Assembly: GCA_019347715.1 (NCBI GenBank)
Contig: JAHWKU010000011.1
Coordinates: 1 to 64,000 of the forward strand
Reading direction: 5' to 3'
DNA length: 64,000 nucleotides
Origin: Actinomycetota bacterium
Lineage (GTDB): Bacteria > Actinomycetota > CADDZG01 > JAHWKV01
Under the pieces are notes generated by a model. That model worked only from the letters and a program-made list of their open reading frames with translations, ran no database searches and was not told the DNA's origin. This document shows positions 52,570-60,649 of the stretch, in pieces. The position numbers and the translations under genes are program-made. Position 1 is the stretch's first letter. Each line of letters begins with the position of its first letter.

Positions 52570-53996
52570 TGGAGCCCGACTACTTCCCTTCATCCTTTCC
52601 TCCCGATAACTTTCCTCGCTTCGACTGGCTGAACAAGCCATCGACTTTCCCAACCGAGGTCTGGACCACCGAGACAACGCATCGCGACGGCCAACAGGGG
52701 GGCCTGCCATTCGATGCTGAGACCGGGCTACAGATCTACGACCTTCTCTGCAAGTTCACGGGCACGTCGGGAGCCGTCCGCCAAGCGGAGTTTTTCGTTT
52801 ATCACCCCGGCGACCGAAAGATGATTCAAGAGGCGATCGCACGATGGCGCGACGGCGCGCCGATCGAGCCGACGTCATGGATAAGAGCGACGCCATCCGA
52901 TGTCGCTCTCGTGAAAGACCTCGGTGTCCGCGAGACGGGGATGCTCGCCTCGATCTCGGACTTTCATACCTTTCACAAGTTCACTCCGGCCGGAAGAACC
53001 CAGGCGGCGGAGAGATACCTCGACGCCGTGAAGGAGGTACTCAACGCCGGCATCAGGCCCCGGCTTCATCTCGAAGACGCAACCAGAGCGCCATCGGGAT
53101 TCATGCTCGAGTTCATCGAGCGCTGCATGCTGGCCGCAGACGGCTTCGGTCAAGAGCTCGCGCCGAAATTCCGGGTGTGCGACACGATGGGGCTCGGACT
53201 TCCATTCGAACATGTAGCCGCCCCAAGGAGCATCCCAAGGTTATTCAGAAAACTGAGGGAATTGGGTGTGCGCTCAGAGGATCTGGAGTTCCATCCTCAC
53301 AATGACGCCTGGCTGGTGGTAGCGAACTGTCTTGCCGCGATCACTGAAGGCTGTTCCGTGATCAACGGGTGTTGCCTGGGTAAGGGAGAACGCACCGGCA
53401 ACGCTCCTCTCGAAGCCGTCCTGATGCATGTGATCGGTATGGGATATTTCGAAGAAGCGCGCCCGGACTTCACGGTCTTGAACGATCTTGCAGATCTCTA
53501 TTCCAGACTTGGCGAACCTCTTGCGACCCGATACCCGTTGTACGGGAAAGATGCTCATCGTACTCGGGCCGGCATCCATGCCGACGGTCTAAACAAGTTT
53601 TGGTGGATGTACGCGCCGTTCGACGTCAAAAAGCTGCTCGGAAGGTCGCTAACTGTTTCGATCACAAAGGATTCGGGTGTTGCGGGGTTGATCTTTCTGG
53701 CAAAGGAACACCTTGGCCTCGAGATTCCCAAGGACGACCCAGGCATAGGTTGGATTCACTCCTGGGTCATGCGCCAATTCGAGGAAGGCCGGGAGGTTGC
53801 AATCGAGTGGGAGGAGCTCGCGCCGCTCTTCGAGGCCAAGTTAGCTCTCCGCTCTGGTGGCGTGGAACTGAGTGGGGTCGCGGGGCAGCCCGTCGAATCC
53901 CCTCCAAACGAAGGCGAGCATGTAGTCGACGACGACTTCACGCGGCATGGTCTTGGTCCTGAGCCACCAATCCAGAACCGAGTCGGTTCCGCCTAG
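52569..53996 (+). CDS. DRE-TIM metallolyase (isopropylmalate/homocitrate synthase-like)
   Basis: 475 residues. The HMGL-like barrel carries TTETTHRDGQQGGLPF (the HRDGQ metal/catalytic motif), FRVCDTMGLGLPF and the metal site LEFHPHNDAWL. Members condense acetyl-CoA or cleave acyl-CoAs; the substrate is not clear. The C-terminal 52 residues run antisense over the TetR gene and look non-conserved. Coupled to the HTH gene. Confidence 0.8.
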   Translation: MEPDYFPSSFPPDNFPRFDWLNKPSTFPTEVWTTETTHRDGQQGGLPFDAETGLQIYDLLCKFTGTSGAVRQAEFFVYHPGDRKMIQEAIARWRDGAPIEPTSWIRATPSDVALVKDLGVRETGMLASISDFHTFHKFTPAGRTQAAERYLDAVKEVLNAGIRPRLHLEDATRAPSGFMLEFIERCMLAADGFGQELAPKFRVCDTMGLGLPFEHVAAPRSIPRLFRKLRELGVRSEDLEFHPHNDAWLVVANCLAAITEGCSVINGCCLGKGERTGNAPLEAVLMHVIGMGYFEEARPDFTVLNDLADLYSRLGEPLATRYPLYGKDAHRTRAGIHADGLNKFWWMYAPFDVKKLLGRSLTVSITKDSGVAGLIFLAKEHLGLEIPKDDPGIGWIHSWVMRQFEEGREVAIEWEELAPLFEAKLALRSGGVELSGVAGQPVESPPNEGEHVVDDDFTRHGLGPEPPIQNRVGSA

Positions 53997-54479
53997 CAGC
54001 GCGTGGGCGTAGATATCTGCCCCTTCGCTTCGAAGACCGGCCCCCTTCATAACGTCCGCGATGGTGGTCGCGAGCCCCCGGGCAATCCTTTCCCGCATGT
54101 CTGCGAGGCGCTCTCCGATCTCGGGATCTATCTCCGAGGTAGCACCGGCAAGCAGGTGGAACCCGTCGGGGTGTTCTTCACCGAATCCCACGTAAGCGCT
54201 CAGTCCCCTGTGCAGCCTTTCCCTAGGATCCGTCGAGGAAGCCATCGCCTCCCAAAGAACCTGCATGAGCTTGGATATGTGCTGGTCTAAGACCGCCATG
54301 AAAAGCTCCGCTTTGCCTCCGGGGAAGTGCTTGTAGATCACCGGTTTTGTGACCCCGCAGGTTCGGGCGATCTGTTCGATCTCGGTCTTCCGGTAACCCC
54401 GCTCCCCAAACAGGCGCGCTGACTGTTCGAGGAGGATCTGTCTGCGCTCCTGCTTTTTGAGTCTGGTTCGAGTGACCAA
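53841..54479 (-). CDS. TetR-family regulator
   Basis: 212 residues with the HTH TEIEQIARTCGVTKPVIYKHF (32-52) and a ligand domain. It starts at a TTG behind GAGGTAA, since no ATG or GTG is available. It faces the fatty-acid operon across a 33-base region with an inverted repeat, so it probably senses an acyl ligand and controls that operon and itself. Its 3' end overlaps the metallolyase by 156 bases. Confidence 0.82.
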   Translation of the reverse strand: MVTRTRLKKQERRQILLEQSARLFGERGYRKTEIEQIARTCGVTKPVIYKHFPGGKAELFMAVLDQHISKLMQVLWEAMASSTDPRERLHRGLSAYVGFGEEHPDGFHLLAGATSEIDPEIGERLADMRERIARGLATTIADVMKGAGLRSEGADIYAHALLGGTDSVLDWWLRTKTMPREVVVDYMLAFVWRGFDGLPRDPTQFHATRAES

Positions 54480-54482
54480 GAA

Positions 54483-54497
54483 GTTACCTCACGTAAC
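54483..54497. promoter_or_regulatory. Probable TetR operator between the regulator and the fatty-acid operon
   Basis: GTTAC-CTCAC-GTAAC, a 5-bp inverted repeat. A further GTAAC follows at 54500-54504, and TTACGTGA recurs in inverse orientation at 54530-54537. Confidence 0.45.
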
Positions 54498-54512
54498 TAG
54501 TAACGATTGACC

Positions 54513-55061
54513 ATGTGGGGTGTCTTACTTTACGTGATTGACGCAAGAGGGAGGGCGGACCGACCGCGTCGTTGGCGGGAAGTAGCCTTCCGTGAAGTTT
54601 ACTCAAGGTATCTTAAGCCTCTTCGGGCATACATCTACCGGCTGGTGGGCAACCATCACGACGCCGAAGACCTTACCGCGGAGGCTTTCGCCCGCGCGCT
54701 CAATCATCTAGAAGAGAAAGACATCGACTCCCCAGAGCTGGCGGCGTGGCTGTTCAAGGCCGCCCGAAACCTGAGCTCCAATCATCGCCGGTCGACCCGC
54801 CGCATCGTGATCTCCCTCGAGGAAGTCACTGAGCCTTCGGTGGATGAGGAGCCCGATGAGAGCCTCATTGCGGAAGAAGAGCTGCAGCGGCTGGTAACGG
54901 CGATAACCCAGCTCCCGGTTGAGAAGCAGCGGGCTGTAGTGATGCGTTTCTTCGACGAGTTGTCTCACTCTGAGATCGCCGACGAGCTCGGCAGGACGGA
55001 GACATCGGCGAGAGTGCTCCTTCATCGCACTCTTTCCGACTTGCGCAAGGAGGTCTCGTGA
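54513..55061 (+). CDS. ECF sigma factor at the head of the fatty-acid operon
   Basis: 182 residues with region 2 (YLKPLRAYIYRLVGNHHDAEDLTAEAFARAL) and region 4 (LPVEKQRAVVMRFFDELSHSEIADELGRTETSARVLLHRTL). No anti-sigma gene is next to it. Its stop overlaps the fabD start (GTGA). Start uncertain: ATG 54513 is used; GTG 54534 and TTG 54507 are alternatives. Confidence 0.82.
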   Translation: MWGVLLYVIDARGRADRPRRWREVAFREVYSRYLKPLRAYIYRLVGNHHDAEDLTAEAFARALNHLEEKDIDSPELAAWLFKAARNLSSNHRRSTRRIVISLEEVTEPSVDEEPDESLIAEEELQRLVTAITQLPVEKQRAVVMRFFDELSHSEIADELGRTETSARVLLHRTLSDLRKEVS

Positions 55062-55972
55062 CCGCCTGGCTCTTTCCCGGACAGGGTTCACAGCGTCCAG
55101 GGATGGCGAACGGATTCTCTGCGTGTGCGCCGTTGGTCAAGACCGCTGAGGAGATCGTCGGGGCCCCCATACGCTGGGTTTGCTGTTCGCCAACCAACGA
55201 CGTTTGGCCGGCCGACCTCGTGCAGCCTGCCATCTACCTGACCGATGTAGGGGGTGCGCAAGCGCTGTCCGGCGAAGGCCTGGATCCCGACGCAGTGCTC
55301 GGCCACAGTCTCGGCGAGTACGCCGCACTGGTGGCCGCAGGAAGTCTTTCGTTCGAAGACGGTCTTCGGCTCGTGTCTGTGAGAGGGGCCGCCATGATGA
55401 GAGCCGGCCGTAAGCAGCCGGGCGGGATGGCCGCGGTCCTGGGATTGGAAGCAGAAAAGGTCGATCACATCTGTGCCGAGGGCGGAGCGGTGTGGGTCGC
55501 GAATCTCAACTCGCCGCTGCAGACCGTCATCTCCGGTTCAGACATATCACTGGCCGCCGCCGCCAAGCGGTTGAGGGAGGCAGGGGGCCGCGTCGTGAGG
55601 CTGCAGGTCCCCGTTGCCGCGCATACCCCGCTGATGAAGGCGGCTGTCGCCGAGGTGCGCTCCGTGCTGGATCAGGTCGAGATCAAACCTCCGACTGCTG
55701 CATTCTTTTCTTCGGTAGACGGCAAGCGTCACGAAGACCCTGCTGAAATACGGCGGCTCCTCCTAGAGCAAATCGTCGGGCCGGTCAGGTTCGAGGAAGC
55801 GGTCAGGGCGATAGCTGCAACCGGAACAGATCATTTCGTCGAGGTTGGCCCCGGCGACGCATTGTCCGGACTCGTAAAGCGGATCCTCTCCGACGTGAGA
55901 GTTGACCGCGTCGACGATGACGAGAAGGCATATGCACTCTCATCCCCATCTCTCAAGGAGCAAGTGACATGA
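55058..55972 (+). CDS. fabD: Malonyl-CoA:ACP transacylase
   Basis: 304 residues: GQGSQ at 8-12, nucleophile Ser84 in GHSLGEYAAL and the catalytic His in VAAHTPLM. It loads malonate on ACP for elongation. GTG start coupled to the sigma gene; stop overlaps the next start (ATGA). Confidence 0.95.
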   Translation: MTAWLFPGQGSQRPGMANGFSACAPLVKTAEEIVGAPIRWVCCSPTNDVWPADLVQPAIYLTDVGGAQALSGEGLDPDAVLGHSLGEYAALVAAGSLSFEDGLRLVSVRGAAMMRAGRKQPGGMAAVLGLEAEKVDHICAEGGAVWVANLNSPLQTVISGSDISLAAAAKRLREAGGRVVRLQVPVAAHTPLMKAAVAEVRSVLDQVEIKPPTAAFFSSVDGKRHEDPAEIRRLLLEQIVGPVRFEEAVRAIAATGTDHFVEVGPGDALSGLVKRILSDVRVDRVDDDEKAYALSSPSLKEQVT

Positions 55973-56301
55973 CGGCCACAACCGATTCTGCTGCGCGCAA
56001 TGCAGCCCTTCTTCAGAGCGAGATCGAATCAGAGGATCTGCTGGTCCACGACACGACGCTCATGGACGAAAAAATCCTGATCTCTCCCGCGCAGGGAAGG
56101 TTTCGATTTTCCCCATCTCAGAACTTCACTTCCGAGGGGGAGTATGTCCTCGAGGGTCAGCTGATCGGCCATGTGGTCTCAAAGAGCGGCGACGAGATTC
56201 CCGTTACAGCGTCTCACTCAGGTTGGGTCATGCAGTTCTTTCTTCGTGACGGATGGCCCGTGCAGTCGCGTCAGCCGGTTCTAAGCCTGAGACTGTTGTG
56301 A
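55969..56301 (+). CDS. Biotinyl/lipoyl-like domain protein without the modified lysine
   Basis: 110 residues. The second half (about 45-110) has the barrel-sandwich pattern GEYVLEGQLIGHVV, TASHSGWVMQFFLRDGWPVQSRQPVLSLR, where biotin carriers would have MKM or lipoyl domains DK. No acceptor Lys is at the tip (HSGWV). Coupled on both sides in the fab operon (ATGA and GTGA overlaps). It may be a structural relative of BCCP that regulates or scaffolds the synthase. Confidence 0.7.
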   Translation: MTATTDSAARNAALLQSEIESEDLLVHDTTLMDEKILISPAQGRFRFSPSQNFTSEGEYVLEGQLIGHVVSKSGDEIPVTASHSGWVMQFFLRDGWPVQSRQPVLSLRLL

Positions 56302-57311
56302 CCGGGGTGAGGATCACCGGACTCGGAAGGGCCCTGCCGGAGCGCGTCGTTACGAACCGTGAGGTCGCCGAGCGTCTTGGCGTAGAGGAGAACTGGATCT
56401 TCTCTCGCACCGGGATCAGCGAGAGAAGGTACACATCTCCAGCCGAGACCATTTCCACATTGGGGACCGAGGCTGCTCTCGAGGCCCTAGCGCACGCGGA
56501 TGTATCAGCAGGCGATCTCGATCTGATCATTACTGCAACCTGTACCCCAGACCATCTCTTCCCTTCCACGGCCTGTCTGATTCAGTCAGCGATAGGCGCG
56601 AACAAAGCCGGCGCATTCGATCTGAACGCAGCCTGCTCTGGGTTCATCTACGGCCTTTCGATGGCGGCTGCCTCGGTGACATCGGGGCAAGCCGAAAAAG
56701 TTCTAGTCGTCGGTGGAGATGTGTTGTCGAAGTTCGTTGACCCCAACGATCCCGTCACCTGTCCGCTTTTTGGGGATGGAGCCGGCGCAGCCATCGTGGA
56801 AGCAGCCGAAGCCGGGGAGATGCGTTTCGAGCTCGGGGCAGATGGCTCCGGCAGCCAGCACGTCATCATGCCGGCCGGAGGCAGCAGGATTCCCTCTTCG
56901 AAGGAGTCCATCGATGGCGGCCTCCACTTCATTCACATGGCAGGACGCGAAGTGTTTCGAAGCGCGGTTCGAGCAATGACTTCGCTCGGCAAGTCTCTGG
57001 AGGGAGACGGATTCGACCTCGTGATAGCTCACCAGGCGAATCTGAGGATCCTGACCGAGACCGCAGACGAGTTGGGCATCGACCGCGACCGCCTGTTCAT
57101 CAACATCGACCACGTGGCCAACACATCAGCCGGATCTATTCCCATTGCGATGTACGAAGCGTGGCACCAGGGCCGGCTCCAGCCCGGCACACGGCTTCTC
57201 CTGCTGGCTTTCGGCGCCGGGTTCACCTGGGCCGGTGCCAGATTCGATTGGACTCTTGCCCAGCCCGATCTCGCAGAAGCAGCTGAGGATTTGGCAGGGG
57301 TGAGCAGATGA
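56298..57311 (+). CDS. fabH: 3-oxoacyl-ACP synthase III
   Basis: 337 residues: Cys113 in NAACSGFIYG, His in IAHQANLRI and Asn in VANTSAGSIP form the KAS III triad. It starts chains from an acyl-CoA and malonyl-ACP. The GTG 56298 overlaps the previous stop (GTGA). Confidence 0.95.
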   Translation: MTGVRITGLGRALPERVVTNREVAERLGVEENWIFSRTGISERRYTSPAETISTLGTEAALEALAHADVSAGDLDLIITATCTPDHLFPSTACLIQSAIGANKAGAFDLNAACSGFIYGLSMAAASVTSGQAEKVLVVGGDVLSKFVDPNDPVTCPLFGDGAGAAIVEAAEAGEMRFELGADGSGSQHVIMPAGGSRIPSSKESIDGGLHFIHMAGREVFRSAVRAMTSLGKSLEGDGFDLVIAHQANLRILTETADELGIDRDRLFINIDHVANTSAGSIPIAMYEAWHQGRLQPGTRLLLLAFGAGFTWAGARFDWTLAQPDLAEAAEDLAGVSR

Positions 57312-58030
57312 CGCTGACTGGAAAGGTTGCCTTTGTCACCGGCGCTTCCGGCGGCATCGGCGGAGAGTGCGCTCGGATCCTTTCCGAACATGGCGCGCGC
57401 GTAGCGATTGGGTTCAAGGAGGACAAAGACGGCGCTGTGGCAGTCTCGGAAGACTGCCATGGGTCGAAGCCCATCCGGATCGATGTCGCCGATCCCGTCG
57501 CGGTAAACGAAGCGTTTGATGAGGCTGAAGAAGAAATCGGCCCGGTCACCATTCTCGTGAATGTGGCCGGCGTCACCAGGGACAAGCCGATCCTCAAGAT
57601 GACCGACGACGAATGGCAGCAGGTTATCGACATCAATCTGAGCGGAGCCTTCTTCTGCATGAGAAGAGCCCTGAAAGCCATGGTTCGCACGGGGTGGGGG
57701 AGGATCGTGAACATCGGCTCGGTAGCCGGCCACACGGGCAACGCCGGACAGGCGAACTACTCCGCCGCCAAGTCCGGCATAGTCGGGCTCACCAAATCTG
57801 CCGCCATAGAAATGGGAAGAGCCGGGGTGACCGTAAACCTGGTCTCCCCAGGGCTGGTCGATACCGCTCTTACCCAGCCTCTTGGGGACAAGGCACGGCA
57901 GGCGATTCTGGATAGAACCCTCCTGCGTCGGACCGGGACGACCCGGGAAGTCGCGGAAGCGGTGTTGTTTTGCATAGAAGCGAGCTACATGACCGGTCAG
58001 ACCATAAGGCTGGACGGAGGGATGTCATGA
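57308..58030 (+). CDS. fabG: 3-oxoacyl-ACP reductase
   Basis: 240 residues: TGASGGIG at 11-18, NVAGVTRD, catalytic Ser in GSVAGHTGN, YSAAKSG, and the FabG-like end MTGQTIRLDGGMS. Reduces 3-oxoacyl-ACP with NADPH. ATGA overlaps on both sides. Confidence 0.95.
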   Translation: MTLTGKVAFVTGASGGIGGECARILSEHGARVAIGFKEDKDGAVAVSEDCHGSKPIRIDVADPVAVNEAFDEAEEEIGPVTILVNVAGVTRDKPILKMTDDEWQQVIDINLSGAFFCMRRALKAMVRTGWGRIVNIGSVAGHTGNAGQANYSAAKSGIVGLTKSAAIEMGRAGVTVNLVSPGLVDTALTQPLGDKARQAILDRTLLRRTGTTREVAEAVLFCIEASYMTGQTIRLDGGMS

Positions 58031-58293
58031 AAGGGGAAGAGATGGAAGACACGAAGCTTTACGACGCACTAAGCGAGGTGCTGGTGACGCGTCTCAAAGT
58101 AGACGCCGACCAGATCACGCCCGCAGCAGACCTCTTCGAGGACCTGGGCCTTGATTCGATCGACATGATGACTGCAGTCATGGCGATCGAAGAGCAGTTC
58201 GGCATTGAGGTCTCGGACAAGGAAGTTGAAGGCGTTCGCACCTTGCAGGAAGCAGTCGATCTCTTGACGCAGAAGGTCACTGCTCGTGCCTGA
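58027..58293 (+). CDS. acpP: Acyl carrier protein
   Basis: 88 residues with the phosphopantetheine site Ser44 in GLDSIDMM and typical acidic helices. ATG 58027 overlaps the fabG stop and has GGAGGG upstream; an internal ATG (58042) is an alternative. Confidence 0.95.
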   Translation: MKGEEMEDTKLYDALSEVLVTRLKVDADQITPAADLFEDLGLDSIDMMTAVMAIEEQFGIEVSDKEVEGVRTLQEAVDLLTQKVTARA

Positions 58294-59530
58294 AAGTCCT
58301 AGACGGGTGGTGGTGACCGGCATAGGTCCGGTCACTCCTATCGGAACCGGCGTTGAAGACTTCTGGCGCGCATTGCTGGAAGGCAAATCGGGCATCGGTC
58401 CGCTCACGAGGTTTGATCCTTCGGAGTTCGCGGTGCAGATCGCGGGAGAGATAAACGACTTCGAAGTTGACGATTATCTTCCTCCGAAGAGGGCTCGTCG
58501 CCACGACCGCTTCTCCCAGTTTGCGTTCGCCGCAGGCAAGCTTGCGCTCGACGATGCCGGACTCGAGCCGACCGATCCGGACCCGGCTCGGGTGGCGATA
58601 GTCATAGGAACGGGAATAGGTGGTATCGCGATCTACGAACAGGAACACGAGGCGATGCTCGAGAAGGGGCCCCGCTTCGTAAGCCCAGAGCTGATTGCAA
58701 AGATGATTCCCAACGCCGCTGCTGGGCTCATGGCAATCGAGTTTGGATTCACCGGCCCGAATGAATGCACGGTTACGGCCTGCGCTTCTAGCGGCCATGC
58801 GATCGCGAGAGCTTTCGATCTGATCGCAGGCGGCATGGCAGATGTTGCACTTGCGGGAGGCACTGAAGCTGCCATCACTCCGCTCGCTCTCGCTTCATTC
58901 TGTTCTGCACGCGCTCTGTCGCGCAGAAACGACGATCCTAAGACTGCATCGAGGCCATTCGATGCCGATCGCGACGGATTCGTTCTCTCTGAAGGGGCGA
59001 CGGTGCTCGTTCTGGAAACTCTGGAAACCGCGACGGCACGTGGCGCCCGAATCCTCGGCGAGATCGTCGGCTACGGCCTGTCGGCAGACGCGTACCATAC
59101 GGTGGCTCCTCATCCCGAGGGCGCGGGGGCCTCGGCCGCGATGTCGGCGGCATTGGCGAAGGCATCAGTGCTTCCCGATGAGGTCGACTACATCAACGCC
59201 CACGGCACATCTACGCCTCTGGGTGACGTTTCGGAGACGAAGGCGATTCGAAAAGTGTTCGGGAACAACCCACCACCGACGTCGTCGACCAAGTCGATGA
59301 CTGGCCATCTTCTGGGAGCCGCTGGTTCCACGGAAGTTGCGGCCACCCTATTAGCGATGAGAGACCAGATTCTTCCTCCGACTATCAACTACGGAACCGC
59401 CGACCCTGATTGCGATCTGGACGTTGTTCCCAATAAGGCAAGGCCGGCCAAGGTTGAGATGGCTCTGTCGAACTCATTTGGATTCGGTGGGCACAACGCA
59501 TCGATCCTCATGGTCGGACACGCGAGATGA
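58286..59530 (+). CDS. fabF: 3-oxoacyl-ACP synthase II
   Basis: 414 residues with Cys166 in VTACASSGHA, His in NAHGTSTPLGD and His in KSMTGHLLGAAG (C-H-H triad of KAS II). Elongates acyl-ACP by two carbons. GTG start inside the end of acpP. Confidence 0.95.
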   Translation: MPESPRRVVVTGIGPVTPIGTGVEDFWRALLEGKSGIGPLTRFDPSEFAVQIAGEINDFEVDDYLPPKRARRHDRFSQFAFAAGKLALDDAGLEPTDPDPARVAIVIGTGIGGIAIYEQEHEAMLEKGPRFVSPELIAKMIPNAAAGLMAIEFGFTGPNECTVTACASSGHAIARAFDLIAGGMADVALAGGTEAAITPLALASFCSARALSRRNDDPKTASRPFDADRDGFVLSEGATVLVLETLETATARGARILGEIVGYGLSADAYHTVAPHPEGAGASAAMSAALAKASVLPDEVDYINAHGTSTPLGDVSETKAIRKVFGNNPPPTSSTKSMTGHLLGAAGSTEVAATLLAMRDQILPPTINYGTADPDCDLDVVPNKARPAKVEMALSNSFGFGGHNASILMVGHAR

Positions 59531-59916
59531 CCATCGGGATCGACATCGTCGACGTAAAGAGACTGGAAAGGACCGTCAGGTCGTTTCCGGGGTTCATCGA
59601 CCGAGTGTTCACCGAAGAAGAGAAGCGTTATTCGCTGTCGAAGCCGCGTCCTATCGAACATCTCGCGGCGCGATTCGCAGCCAAAGAGGCTGCCTTCAAG
59701 TCTCTTGGAACTGGTTGGCCCTATCTGTCCTGGCATGAAGTCGAAGTGCAGTCCGGCCCGCGAGGACCCCAGCTGGTGGTGACGGGCAAGGCCCATGAGT
59801 TGGGAGGCGACTGTCGCTGGGTGGTGTCACTGGCCCACGATGGGGGATTCGCCATCGCAGAGGTGGCAAGGCTCCTGCGCCCGTCGCTGGTTTCCTGGGA
59901 TGAACCCGATCACTGA
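59527..59916 (+). CDS. acpS: Holo-ACP synthase
   Basis: 129 residues: GIDIVDVKRLE at the start and ARFAAKEAAFKSLG, the magnesium and CoA sites of AcpS. Converts apo- to holo-ACP. ATGA overlap with fabF. Confidence 0.93.
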   Translation: MTIGIDIVDVKRLERTVRSFPGFIDRVFTEEEKRYSLSKPRPIEHLAARFAAKEAAFKSLGTGWPYLSWHEVEVQSGPRGPQLVVTGKAHELGGDCRWVVSLAHDGGFAIAEVARLLRPSLVSWDEPDH

Positions 59917-60649
59917 TCGTTTCGAGGGCAAGGTGGCCCTCATAACGGGTGGTTCCAAGGGGATCGGAAAGGCGATTGCCCTAAGGCTGGCGCGCGAAGG
60001 GGCCGCGGTTGCGGTCACATGGTTTAGAGACCGGCCTTCTGCTGAAAAGGCGATTGCCGAACTCGAGGAGGCCGGATCGAAGGTTCGTGCGATCCAGGCC
60101 TTCCTCGGGGAACCGGAGGCCCCTGCCGCAATCCTGGAAGAAGTCCGATCGGTGCTCGGCGAACCCTCCCTATTTGTCTCGAACGCCGCGACCGGTGTCC
60201 AGCGTCCTTTGATGGAGATCACCGACAGGCACTGGGATTGGACCATCGAGACCAATGCGCGGGCGCTTTTGCGGCTGGTTCAGCAGGCTCCCGAACTCGA
60301 GAGTGTTCTGGCATTGACGAGTCTTGGAAGCACCAGGGTCATGCCGGGCTACGGGATCGTCGGGATATCGAAGTCTGCGATCGAGACCGCGGTTCGTTAT
60401 CTTGCCGTGGAACTGGCGCCCCGGTGCAGGGTGAATGCGATCAGCGCAGGGGTGGTCGATACCGATTCGCTGAGGCGCTTTCCCACCGCAGACGAACTGC
60501 TCGCCGAGGCTGCTTCGAGAACTCCTGCAGGTCGCCTCGTTGACCCGCTGGATGTAGCGTCTCTGGCCGGTTTTCTTCTGTCGGCAGAGGCCTCGATGAT
60601 CACAGGTCAGGTTGTGACTATCGACGGGGGTATGTCGCTTCTAGCTTGA
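59900..60649 (+). CDS. fabL: Enoyl-ACP reductase, FabL-like
   Basis: 249 residues, SDR fold with TGGSKGIG, HWDWTIETNARALL, Y-x6-K (YGIVGISK) and VVDTDSLRRFPTADELL, closely matching the Bacillus FabL pattern. The Y-x6-K spacing is that of enoyl reductases, not of ordinary SDRs (Y-x3-K). Completes the reductive steps of the operon. Overlaps acpS by 17 bases. Confidence 0.85.
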   Translation: MNPITDRFEGKVALITGGSKGIGKAIALRLAREGAAVAVTWFRDRPSAEKAIAELEEAGSKVRAIQAFLGEPEAPAAILEEVRSVLGEPSLFVSNAATGVQRPLMEITDRHWDWTIETNARALLRLVQQAPELESVLALTSLGSTRVMPGYGIVGISKSAIETAVRYLAVELAPRCRVNAISAGVVDTDSLRRFPTADELLAEAASRTPAGRLVDPLDVASLAGFLLSAEASMITGQVVTIDGGMSLLA

